The position numbers and the translations under genes were made by a program. Below are positions 9,740 to 18,331 of a stretch of DNA of 64,000 nt, one piece after another. The stretch covers positions 33,213,001-33,277,000 of the forward strand of contig NC_088330.1 in assembly GCF_036884655.1 (NCBI RefSeq). The letters are read 5' to 3'. This DNA is from Musa acuminata AAA Group. Taxonomy: Eukaryota; Streptophyta; Magnoliopsida; Zingiberales; Musaceae. Below the pieces are notes generated by a model. It searched no databases. It had not been told where the DNA came from and was given only the letters and a program-made list of their open reading frames with translations. Position 1 is the stretch's first letter; every line of letters begins with the position of its first letter.

Positions 9740-11719
9740 TGTTAGGATCGAGAGCACTAAGAGGGGGGGGGGGGGGGGGTGAATTAGTGCAGCGGAAATC
9801 TTTCAGCGATTAAAAACGAAAGCTGCGTTCGTTCGATAAAAACTATTTTGATGCAAAAGCTGATTCTAAGATTACTTATGATTAAGTGCAGTTTACGTTT
9901 AAGCTCAGATTGCGTAAATCACTTGTTTAGATCAAAAGCAGTTTAAGCAGAAGTATAAAGACAGTGTGCTGCTATTGTACAGCTCAAAAAGTAATCTGCA
10001 AAAAGCAGATTTACGTCTAAACGCAGATTTACATCTGAACTTTGAAACTCGTATGTAGACTCGCAGAAGGCAGTATGCAATTGAAATCAAGACGTAAACG
10101 TAAACTGAAATCTGATGATTGTACGAGGAAAGCCGATTTACGTCTAAATGCAGTTTTACGTCTAAATGCAGATTTTCGTCTAAACCTTGAAACTCGTTCG
10201 TAAAATTACAGAAGACAGTTTGCAGTTATAAATAGAATCAAAACGTAAATGTAAACTGCAAAGAGACTTGTTCGTAAAAGCGCAGAAGACAGTTTGCAGC
10301 TACAAAACGTAATCGTAAACTGTAATGTATGAAAACACTGATTTACGTCTGAATGCAGATTCGGAAAGATCAGCACTTAGAAACTTGTTCGTAAAGGCGC
10401 AGAGAGCAGTAGCTATGTAGGAGGTTTGCAGTAATGATAAAGTGCTCAAAGTAAACGCAAACCAGAGATTTAGAGTGGTTCGGTCAGTCTTGACCTACTC
10501 CACTTTTGGCTTCCTCCACCGACGAGGTCACCGACGTCAACTAGAGGCCTTCCTTCAATAGGCGAAGGCCAACTGCCCTTTTACAGATTCACTCCTTTTG
10601 ATGGGCTCAGGAGACAACCCTTACAGGACCTTTCTCTCCTCTCTTTACAACTCAAAACTTGAAGAACAGAAAGAGGAGAACTTTAGGACTTTACACAAAT
10701 TTGAGCTCTTAGAATCACAGAAAAGATCAAGAATTCGGTGTAGGTCTATATCTTTTCAGTGCTGAATGGGTGGGGTATTTATAGGCCCTAACCCAATTCA
10801 AATTTGGAGCTCAAAACGATCAAATCCCGGAATTCCGGGATCAAGCGGTTGCACCTCCTGACTGGAGAGGTTGCACCGCCTGGCAGAGCTCGAAGACTGA
10901 GCCCAGGCGGTGCCACCTCTTGACTGAGGCGGTTGCACCTCTCTGCCAGAGCTCGAAGACCGAGCTCAGGCGGTGCCACCTCTCTGTCAGGGAGGTTGCA
11001 CCGCCCAGTCTTGCTCGAAGACTGAGCTCAGGCGGTGCCACCTCTTTGTCAGGGAGGTTGCACTGCCCAGTCTAGCTCGAAGACTGAGCTCAGGCGGTGC
11101 CACCTCCTGGCTGGGGAGGTTGCACCGCCCAGTCTCGTTGGGAGGCTTAGCCCAGGCGGTGCCACCTCCTGGCCTAGGCGGTTGCACCTCCTGGTGCAAT
11201 CAGGGTCCGAATGGTTAGCTCCATTCGGCCCAATTTCAGTCTTTCAGGGGCCCAATTGCCCCAAGATTAAGCTAATGGGATCACCTCCCATTTTCCAACT
11301 TAATCAACATGCTAACTACGATTATATCTAAGACAATTTCTGCAGCTTTGCTTCGGTGCGTCAATCGCTTCTTCCGGCGAGTTTCCGGCGAACTTCCGTC
11401 GATCATCCGATGAACCCTCGGTGATGCTCCTGCGGACTTCCGGCAAACTCCTGGACTTTGCGACGATCCACTTGGCGAGTTCCGACGAGCTTCGCTTGGC
11501 AAGTTTCTAGACTTCTCGGATCTGTTCTCGCAGAACCTCCGACGACCGTCCGAACTTCCGTCGAACTCTCGAACTCCCAACGTGATCATGAACTTGACTC
11601 CGGCGCAACTCCTACTGCTTGTCTAACTTTCATCGTAGTTAATCCTGCACACTTATCTCAACACATAGATTAGACAACAAATGATAATTGACTTCATCAT
11701 CAAAATCCGAGATTCAACA
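9740..11719 (-). mobile_element. 3' LTR of the nested element
   Basis: 1980 bases, in sense orientation TGTTGAATCTCGG to CGATCCTAACA. It contains a 17-base G run on the forward strand (9763-9779), a run of short CGTAAA-type repeats (about 9880-10460) and a GC-rich 62-base tandem repeat (10843-11215). Confidence 0.9.
10843..11215. repeat. 62-bp GC-rich tandem repeat in the 3' LTR
   Basis: About six units. GGCGGTGCCACCTC recurs at 10906, 10969, 11031, 11093 and 11155 (spacing 62-63), with a diverged unit at 10843. Each unit pairs GGCGGTGCCACC with a GGTTGCACCGCC-type segment, so single strands can form strong hairpins. The equivalent array is at about 17450-17820 in the 5' LTR and about 37960-38290 in the solo LTR. 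Confidence 0.85.
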
Positions 11720-11720
11720 A

Positions 11721-11733
11721 TCTCCCCCTTTTT
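11721..11733 (-). promoter_or_regulatory. Polypurine tract of the nested element
   Basis: Reverse-strand AAAAAGGGGGAGA directly abuts the 3' LTR, as needed for plus-strand priming. Similar purine tracts lie further inside (about 11770, 12225-12236 and 12328-12337). Confidence 0.75.
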
Positions 11734-12880
11734 GATGATAACAATCAATTGATAATGGAGTTATCCCTAACTCCCCCTGTCTATATGCCATAGTTGAGAT
11801 AAGTCAACCTTGAATTCAAGACCTAAGAATTCAAGTGACGTATTGATAAGTTAGATCAGTTAAACTTATCAATACTCCCATCATGATACTCATCATGATG
11901 TATCTCTTCAAAGATGATGTCAAGGCTTGACATACATCATCAAGTTTGTATGATTGTGTTTGTAACTATTCATCATGTAGTTTGAACATTATCATTTAAA
12001 GCTGTGAAGCACTATTACATGATGCACACATTTGAAATATTCTAGCAAGTTTTGCATTTTCTTCACATGATAAGATATCAACACAGGGCAAAATGCAAAC
12101 ATAATGCAAACTTTAGCACATGTTCATATATCTCTTGGTGATGCAAGGATGGCATAATCATAGCAGTGTGTTTATAGCATCACTCATAGTATTTCTAATC
12201 ATGGCAGTGTTTATCAATTCATATATCTCCCCCTTTGTCATCAACAAAAAGCATAGTAATTATGATACCAGGAAAATAATAATAGCAAGCTTATAGAGGA
12301 ATTTTACATAGATTGCTTTAAATACTTCTTCCCCTTTTTGTTATAATCCATTGTCTATGTAAAGATTTTGCAGAATGGAATACATACACATGAATCACTT
12401 CATCAAATCTATTTCGAGAAAATCTGTTTTATAGCATTCGAATAAATAAGATGCATTCGGACAAGATTTTGTTGCAGATTTTCACATATAATCATAGAAA
12501 CATGGTAATCAAGTGATTTGATCATTCAATATAGTCCGAAAAATAATTTTAACAAATTTATCTATTCAGACACATCAACATTCCTAATTCTGAATGAAAT
12601 CAAAGCACAAGGTTTTCAAAACTTTTAGTTTCAAAGCACAACATTCTTAATTTGGACACATCACATACCAAACAGTAATGATACCATAAAAATCTGAGAT
12701 AACTTTTACCACAAGGCGCAAGTTAGATGTTTACAGCCAGCACATCAGAAGTGAGTAACATAAGAAGTTTACAACAGCAACAGGTGTTCAACAAGTTCAT
12801 TGATGAGGTGGAAAATTAAAGTGCCTAAACAAGGAGTCAAATTGACTATGAATTTGCTGCAGCTCAGATAGGATTTGATC
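11734..12880 (-). other. Non-coding 3' interior of the nested element
   Basis: AT-rich, no convincing frame. It holds additional polypurine-like tracts (CTCCCCCTTTG near 12227 and TTCCCCTTTTTG near 12329 on the forward strand), each near a TTGATGATAAC- or TTGTCATCAAC-like segment that recalls the sequence beside the functional tract. Confidence 0.5.
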
Positions 12881-13903
12881 TTATCGTTGTTCAATCCGTT
12901 CTTGTCTCTGTTCGAATCGATCCATTCGAATCCCAATTTCTTCGATGGATGTATGAGTTTGCTCAACTGGATGTGTTTCCTCAAAGGGAAGGGTCAGAGG
13001 AGATTGGGTACCCCTAAATACTGGTGTTTCCGGTTCTGGTTCAGGTTGAGGGTGATCAGTCCTTCTAGGGATTCTAACCCAGTTACCGTTTCTATAGTAA
13101 CATCTTAGTCGGTGAAGTAGATTTTTGTTTATTATGCTGAATCTATCTACTTTCATTACTTCTTCTTCTGGTGGTATTAGAATGTCGTAAGCTTTCATTA
13201 TTCTTGTGATTATACCACCATATGGGAGCATCATATCTTTCTTAGATAATTCTAACATGTTTTGTTGGATAAGATAACCAAGACAGATGTCATGTCCCTT
13301 CATGATTAAGTACATAGTTCCTAATTCTAATTGACTTACTTCATCATGATGATATTGTTTAGGAAGAATTATACTAGTCATGATATGATGAAGTATCTTA
13401 GTGTTCAAAGGCAATAAATGTTCACAACTTTTAGGAACCAATGCTATGTTAGGATTGGCAAAGATTGTTCCTAAGGCTTCAACATAGGATGTTCCAATAC
13501 TTTCATCATCCCATGATCCTCTAAAGTAAAGTCCTATGTTTTTTATGGGAATGCCTATCATATCACAAATGAACCTATCAGTGATTGAGATGTGTTGTCC
13601 TAAAAGATAGGTGGACATCCTTTCTTCATCATCTATTTGTATGTTATTGTAAAATAATCTAACTAGCCTAGGATAGATGGGTTCGTTAATCTGCAAGATT
13701 GGAAGTAGATCTAGGTTTGCAAACCATTGGATAGTCTCTAAGTCTCTTAGTTCATTTAGATCTACGTATTTTCCCTTATTGATACTTCTAAGTTCGAAAG
13801 AGGGAAATTTTTCAGCATGGTTTTTTGAATCGAAAAGGGTGAAATCAAACTCTTCTACTAATCTCCTCTTTCCCTTGTCCCTTGAGGATCTTCTAGATCC
13901 CAT
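12881..13903 (-). CDS. Accessory protein of the nested element (340 aa, plant-transposon-protein-like)
   Basis: An intact frame from MGSRRSSRDKGKRRLVEEFD, with a basic N-terminus and a central domain containing IQWFANLDLLPILQ, FICDMIGIP and MLPYGGIITRIMKAYDI. It ends in a Gln/Arg/Glu-rich, possibly coiled-coil tail (MDRFEQRQERIEQR). Its pattern recalls the putative plant transposon protein family (Pfam Transposase_32-type) often found inside non-autonomous plant retroelements; this is recognition by eye. It occupies the place where pol would be expected, downstream of gag on the same strand, and is not an obvious polymerase or protease. The lack of stops over 1 kb suggests recent insertion or selection before insertion. 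Its biochemical role is unknown. Confidence 0.65.
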   Translation of the reverse strand: MGSRRSSRDKGKRRLVEEFDFTLFDSKNHAEKFPSFELRSINKGKYVDLNELRDLETIQWFANLDLLPILQINEPIYPRLVRLFYNNIQIDDEERMSTYLLGQHISITDRFICDMIGIPIKNIGLYFRGSWDDESIGTSYVEALGTIFANPNIALVPKSCEHLLPLNTKILHHIMTSIILPKQYHHDEVSQLELGTMYLIMKGHDICLGYLIQQNMLELSKKDMMLPYGGIITRIMKAYDILIPPEEEVMKVDRFSIINKNLLHRLRCYYRNGNWVRIPRRTDHPQPEPEPETPVFRGTQSPLTLPFEETHPVEQTHTSIEEIGIRMDRFEQRQERIEQR

Positions 13904-14717
13904 AACTACTGCTGTTTAGAGGGATGATGATGAGCAAGAGTAAATGAAGAACAAAACAGAATTTAAGGGCTTCTTAGAGAGTACCTTTGTGAAATCTTCA
14001 AGAGAAGGAAGGATTCTTGATGTTTTGCTCCGAAATGGGAGGTATTTGGAAAGCTTAGAGGAGTGAAATGAGAATGGAGGAGATTTGGAAGAGTAGAGGA
14101 GGAAATGGGAGTGAGTTGGGGTCGGTTCCACTGCCGGCCCTAGCGTGGGTTTAAAAAGGCAGAGTTGCGGGCGGTTGCACCTCTGGCTGGAGCGGTGCAA
14201 CCGCTGGCAACCCATGGTAGCTGGAGGTGCCACCGCTAGCTGGAGAGGTGCCACCGCCTGCAGCTAGTGAGCACCTAATGTGATTTGATCAGGGAGCCTT
14301 TGCCTTGAGGGGAGTTTTTCATTTCAGAGCAATTAACGTTTCTTACGTGATTTCGTATGAGTTTTTATTTAAGGAAGAAGCTCTTGTACGATCAAGATAG
14401 ATCTTTTAACGTGCGTATGTCGTACGTATGTTGATAGTTTATTTGGTATCCCTTTTAAGATCATGACATATTTAGTTTCTTCATGATACAAGAATTAATT
14501 CGTAGATGATAGAGTTGACGGGTTCGAAGATCAAGGGGATATGTGAATTTGGGAATCATATGTTTCTAATAAGGTTGTATCCAAGTCGCATTTGTGATTT
14601 CATAACTTCCACTTGTTACTTAAGCGTTGCGAGTTCCTTTTTGACTCTTGGTTTATGACTATCGAGAATCAAGGAGCAGAATATTATTTCTTGCTCCAGC
14701 CTAAAATTTTAATGTTT
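13904..14717 (-). other. Spacer between gag and the accessory frame
   Basis: A 112-codon open frame (13916-14254) is Ser/Pro-rich and domain-free and is probably chance. 14165-14265 repeats the LTR-type GCGGTGCAACC/GGTGCCACCGC motif in diverged form, linking this interior segment to the LTR minisatellite. Confidence 0.45.
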
Positions 14718-16301
14718 TTATAGGAAGGGATGATTTTTAGGTACCCATTTGCTTTTGGGTGCCTCACAAATAGATCTACATTTCTTATCATGTTGCATAG
14801 AATTTGTCATGGTTCCTTTAGGAACCCAAATCAATTTGTTTGGACTTATTTTCTTGAATGGACAACAATGTGTCTTGTGTCCAAATTTACAACAGAAGTT
14901 ACATTTGTCTTGATGTCGAATATGTAAGATGGAGCCTTTTATGAAGGTGGTTGGATTTTGGTGAGGACTTCTCACGAATCCAATTCCACTTCTTTTGGGA
15001 ACGTGACCCTTGTTTGTAAGGATCATGTTCAATGACTTGCTACCAACCTCGAATTTCTTCAAGGTGTCCTTAAGTAGCAAGTTTTCTTTTTGGAGAGTTT
15101 CTAGATCATGGCATTTTATGCATGGGCTTAAACTATCATGATGTTCAGCATTTAACTTATCGAAATTACAAATAAGACTATCATGCTCCTTTTTTAGCAA
15201 TTTGTATTTACTACTGATAGTCTTACACTCATCAAACAATTCATGGAAAGCATTTAATAATTCATCGAATGATAAATCTGCATCTATTGAATTTGTTACC
15301 TCATCTTCGATGGCCATTAAGGCGTAATGAGCAACTTGCTCGGTGTTGGACTCCTCTTCTTCGGATGCGCTCGAGTCATCCCATGTTGCTTGAAGCGCCT
15401 TCTTCTTTGATGTTCTCCTTTTGACTTGGGGACAATCACTCTTGTAGTGTCCCGGCTTTTTGCATTCATAGCAGATTACTTGGTCCTTCTTGGGTTCAAG
15501 TTTATTTTTTGCATCATTCTTAAACTTGTTTCTTTTAAAGAACTTTTTAAACTTTCTTGTTAGAAGTGCCAAGTCATCATCACAGTCCTCATCACTTGAG
15601 TTTTCTCTTAAGTGGCATTCAGAAGTTTTGAGTGCCATATCCTTCCTGTTCTTTGGAAGGATGTCTTCTTGCTCTTCATGAGCTTTACAAGTCATTTCGT
15701 AGGTCATTAATGACCCGATTAGTTCTTCAAGAGGGAAATTTCGCAGATCTTTTGCCTCTTGAATAGCAGTGACTTTAGGATCCCAACACTTAGAAAGGGA
15801 TCTTAGTATCTTATTAACAAGCTCAAAATCCGAAAAGCTCTTTCCGAGTCCTTTTAGACCGTTGATGACATCCGTGAAACGGGTAAACATGTCGCCAATG
15901 GTTTCACTCGGTTTCATCCGGAAAAGTTCGAAAGAATGTAACAGCAAATTGATTTTTGACTCTTTTACTCTACTTGTGCCTTCATGGGTCACTTCGAGTG
16001 TGTGCAAAATATCAAATGCAGTTTCACAAGTTGAAACACGGTTAAACTCGTTTTTATCAAGTGCACAAAATAAGGCATTCATAGCCTTTGCATTAAGAGC
16101 GAAAGCCTTCTTCTCCAAATCATTCCAATCGATCATTTGAAGAGAAGACTTCGAAAATCCGTTTTCGACAAGATTCCACAGTTCAAAATCCATAGAAATA
16201 AGAAAGATCCTCATTCGGGTCTTCCAGTAGGTGTAGTCCGTCCCACTGAACATGGGTGGACGCGTAATAGAATGCCCCTCTTGGTTTCCGGCGTATGCCA
16301 T
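14718..16301 (-). CDS. gag: gag of the nested Sirevirus-like element (527 aa)
   Basis: An intact frame starting MAYAGNQEGHSITRPPMFSG and continuing TDYTYWKTRMRIFL, the copia/Sirevirus gag N-terminus (UBN2-type domain, about residues 15-215). A CCHC zinc knuckle, CYECKKPGHYKSDC, lies at about residues 276-289 after a Lys-rich segment. An acidic stretch and a predicted coiled-coil region (about 330-430) follow, then a second Cys/His cluster (CNFCCKFGHKTHCC) near residue 468. The frame ends after KWVPKNHPFL, about where a Sirevirus polyprotein would enter the protease, so pol has been cleanly lost. The start codon is 37 bases inside the interior from the primer-binding site, an unusually short leader. 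Gag should form the particle that packages the element's RNA, with enzymes supplied in trans. Confidence 0.85.
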   Translation of the reverse strand: MAYAGNQEGHSITRPPMFSGTDYTYWKTRMRIFLISMDFELWNLVENGFSKSSLQMIDWNDLEKKAFALNAKAMNALFCALDKNEFNRVSTCETAFDILHTLEVTHEGTSRVKESKINLLLHSFELFRMKPSETIGDMFTRFTDVINGLKGLGKSFSDFELVNKILRSLSKCWDPKVTAIQEAKDLRNFPLEELIGSLMTYEMTCKAHEEQEDILPKNRKDMALKTSECHLRENSSDEDCDDDLALLTRKFKKFFKRNKFKNDAKNKLEPKKDQVICYECKKPGHYKSDCPQVKRRTSKKKALQATWDDSSASEEEESNTEQVAHYALMAIEDEVTNSIDADLSFDELLNAFHELFDECKTISSKYKLLKKEHDSLICNFDKLNAEHHDSLSPCIKCHDLETLQKENLLLKDTLKKFEVGSKSLNMILTNKGHVPKRSGIGFVRSPHQNPTTFIKGSILHIRHQDKCNFCCKFGHKTHCCPFKKISPNKLIWVPKGTMTNSMQHDKKCRSICEAPKSKWVPKNHPFL

Positions 16302-16337
16302 TTCTCTTGGGTTTTAATCCGTTAGAGAGTTAACCTT

Positions 16338-16349
16338 GCTCTGATACCA
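16338..16349 (-). promoter_or_regulatory. Primer-binding site of the nested element
   Basis: Reverse-strand TGGTATCAGAGC, a perfect match to the plant initiator tRNA-Met 3' complement, two bases from the end of the 5' LTR. It shows the element runs on the reverse strand. Confidence 0.9.
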
Positions 16350-16351
16350 AT

Positions 16352-18326
16352 TGTTAGGATCGAGAGCACTAAGAGGGGGAGGGGGGTGAATTAGTGCAGC
16401 GGAAATCTTTCAGCGATTAAAAACGAAAGCTGCGTTCGTTCGATAAAAACTATTTTGATGCAAAAGCTGATTCTAAGATTACTTATGATTAAGTGCAGTT
16501 TACGTTTAAGCTCAGATTGCGTAAATCACTTGTTTAGATCAAAAGCAGTTTAAGCAGAAGTATAAAGACAGTGTGCTGCTATTGTACAGCTCAAAAAGTA
16601 ATCTGTAAAAAGCAGATTTACGTCTAAACGCAGATTTACGTCTGAACTTTGAAACTCGTTTGTAGACTCGCAGAAGGCAGTATGCAATTGAAATCAAGAC
16701 GTAAACGTAAACTGAAATCTGATGATTGTACGAGGAAAGCCGATTTACGTCTAAATGCAGTTTTACGTCTAAATGCAGATTTTCGTCTAAACCTTGAAAC
16801 TCGTTCGTAAAATTGCAGAAGACAGTTTGCAGTTATAAATAGAACCAAAACGTAAATGTAAACTGCAAAGAGACTTGTTCGTAAAAGCGCAGAAGACAGT
16901 TTGCAGCTACAAAACGTAATCACAAACTGTAATGTATGAAAACACCGATTTACGTCTGAATGCAGATTCGGAAAGATCAGCACTTAGAAACTTGTTCGTA
17001 AAGGGGCAGAGAGCAGTAGCTATGTAGGAGGTTTGCAGTAATGATAAAGTGCTCAAAGTAAACGCAAACCAGAGATTTAGAGTGGTTCGGTCAGTCTTGA
17101 CCTACTCCACTTTTGGCTTCCTCCACCGACGAGGTCACCGACGTCAACTAGAGGCCTTCCTTCAATAGGCGAAGGCCAACTGCCCTTTTACAGATTCACT
17201 CCTTTTGATGGGCTCAGGAGACAACCCTTACAGGATCTTTCTCTCCTCTCTTTACAACTCAAAACTTGAAGAACAGAAAGAGGAGAACTTTAGGACTTTA
17301 CACAAGTTTGAGCTCTTAGAATCACAGAAAAGATCAAGAATTCGGTGTAGGTCTATATCTTTTCAGTGCTGAATGGGTGGGGTATTTATAGGCCCCAACC
17401 CAATTCAAATTTGGAGCTCAAAACGATCAAATCCCGTAATTCCGGGATCAGGCGGTTGCACCTCCTGACTGGAGAGGTTGCACCGCCTGGCAAAGCTCGA
17501 AGACTGAGCCCAGGTGGTGCCACCTCTTGACTGAGGCGGTTGCACCTCTCTGCCAGAGCTCGAAGACCGAGCTCAGGCGGTGCCACCTCTCTGTCAGGGA
17601 GGTTGCACCGCCCAGTCTTGCTCGAAGACTGAGCTCAGGCGGTGCCACCTCTCTGTCAGGGAGGTTGCACCGCCCAGTCTAGCTCGAAGACTGAGCTCAG
17701 GCGGTGCCACCTCCTGGCTGGGGAGGTTGCACCGCCCAGTCTCGCTGGGAGGCTTAGCCCAGGCGGTGCCACCTCCTGGCCTAGGCGATTGCACCTCCTG
17801 GTGCAATCAGGGTCCGAATGGTTAGCTCCATTCGGCCCAATTTCAGTCTTTCAGGGGCCCAATTGCCCCAAGATTAAGCTAATTGGATCACCTCCCATTT
17901 TTCAACTTAATCAACGTGCTAACTACGATTAGATCTAAGACAATTTCTGCAGCTTTGCTTCGGTGCGTCAATCGCTTCTTCCGGCGAGTTTCCGGCGAAC
18001 TTCCGTCAATCATCCGATGAACCCTCGGTGATGCTCCTGCGGACTTTCGGCAAACTCCTGGACTTTACGACGATCCACTTGGCGAGTTCCGACGAGCTTC
18101 GCTTGGCAAGCTTATGGACTTCTCGGATCTGTTCTCGCAGAACCTCCGACGACCGTCCGAACTTCCGTCGAACTCTCAAACTCCCAACGTGATCATGAAC
18201 TTGACTCCGGCGCAACTCCTGCTTCTTGTCTAACTTTCATCGTAGTTAATCCTGCACACTTATCTCAACACATAGATTAGACAACAAATGACAATTGACT
18301 TCATCATCAAAATCCGAGATTCAACA
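16352..18326 (-). mobile_element. 5' LTR of the nested element
   Basis: 1975 bases, almost identical to 9740-11719. Scattered single-base changes are visible (for example CCGGGA/CCGTAA near the minisatellite), and the poly-G tract is interrupted (G5 A G6 at 16374-16386) instead of 17 G. LTR similarity implies a fairly recent insertion. Confidence 0.9.
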
Positions 18327-18331
18327 CTTCC

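Larger units (their letters stand above)
9740..18326 (-). mobile_element. Structurally complete non-autonomous Sirevirus-like LTR retrotransposon
   Basis: 8587 bases, transcribed on the reverse strand. The two LTRs (9740-11719 and 16352-18326) are nearly identical in the parts compared and bounded by TG...CA in both orientations. A perfect 5-bp target duplication CTTCC lies at 9735-9739 and 18327-18331. A perfect primer-binding site sits next to the 5' LTR and a polypurine tract next to the 3' LTR. The 4.6-kb interior encodes a copia-type gag and a second 340-aa frame, with no protease, integrase, reverse transcriptase or RNase H. It must therefore have been mobilised by a partner element. 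Several polypurine-like tracts upstream of the 3' LTR are a reported Sirevirus trait. It inserted into the gag of an older copia element and is therefore younger. Confidence 0.9.

Noticed and set aside
10843..11215. Regularly spaced repeats resembling a CRISPR array
   Set aside because: Repeats and 'spacers' are both repeated with a constant 62-base period, it lies in plant LTRs, and no cas-like genes exist.
10788..11331. Open frames on both strands through the LTR minisatellite (also 17386-17932 and 37865-38157)
   Set aside because: They are translations of a 62-base tandem repeat inside LTRs; the repeated pseudo-peptides reflect DNA repetition.
16338..16349. tRNA gene signal
   Set aside because: Only the 12-base complement of the initiator tRNA 3' end is present; it is a primer-binding site, not a tRNA gene.
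9740..18326. Autonomous copia element
   Set aside because: No protease, integrase, reverse transcriptase or RNase H is found in the interior; the pol sequence to its right belongs to the older host element.
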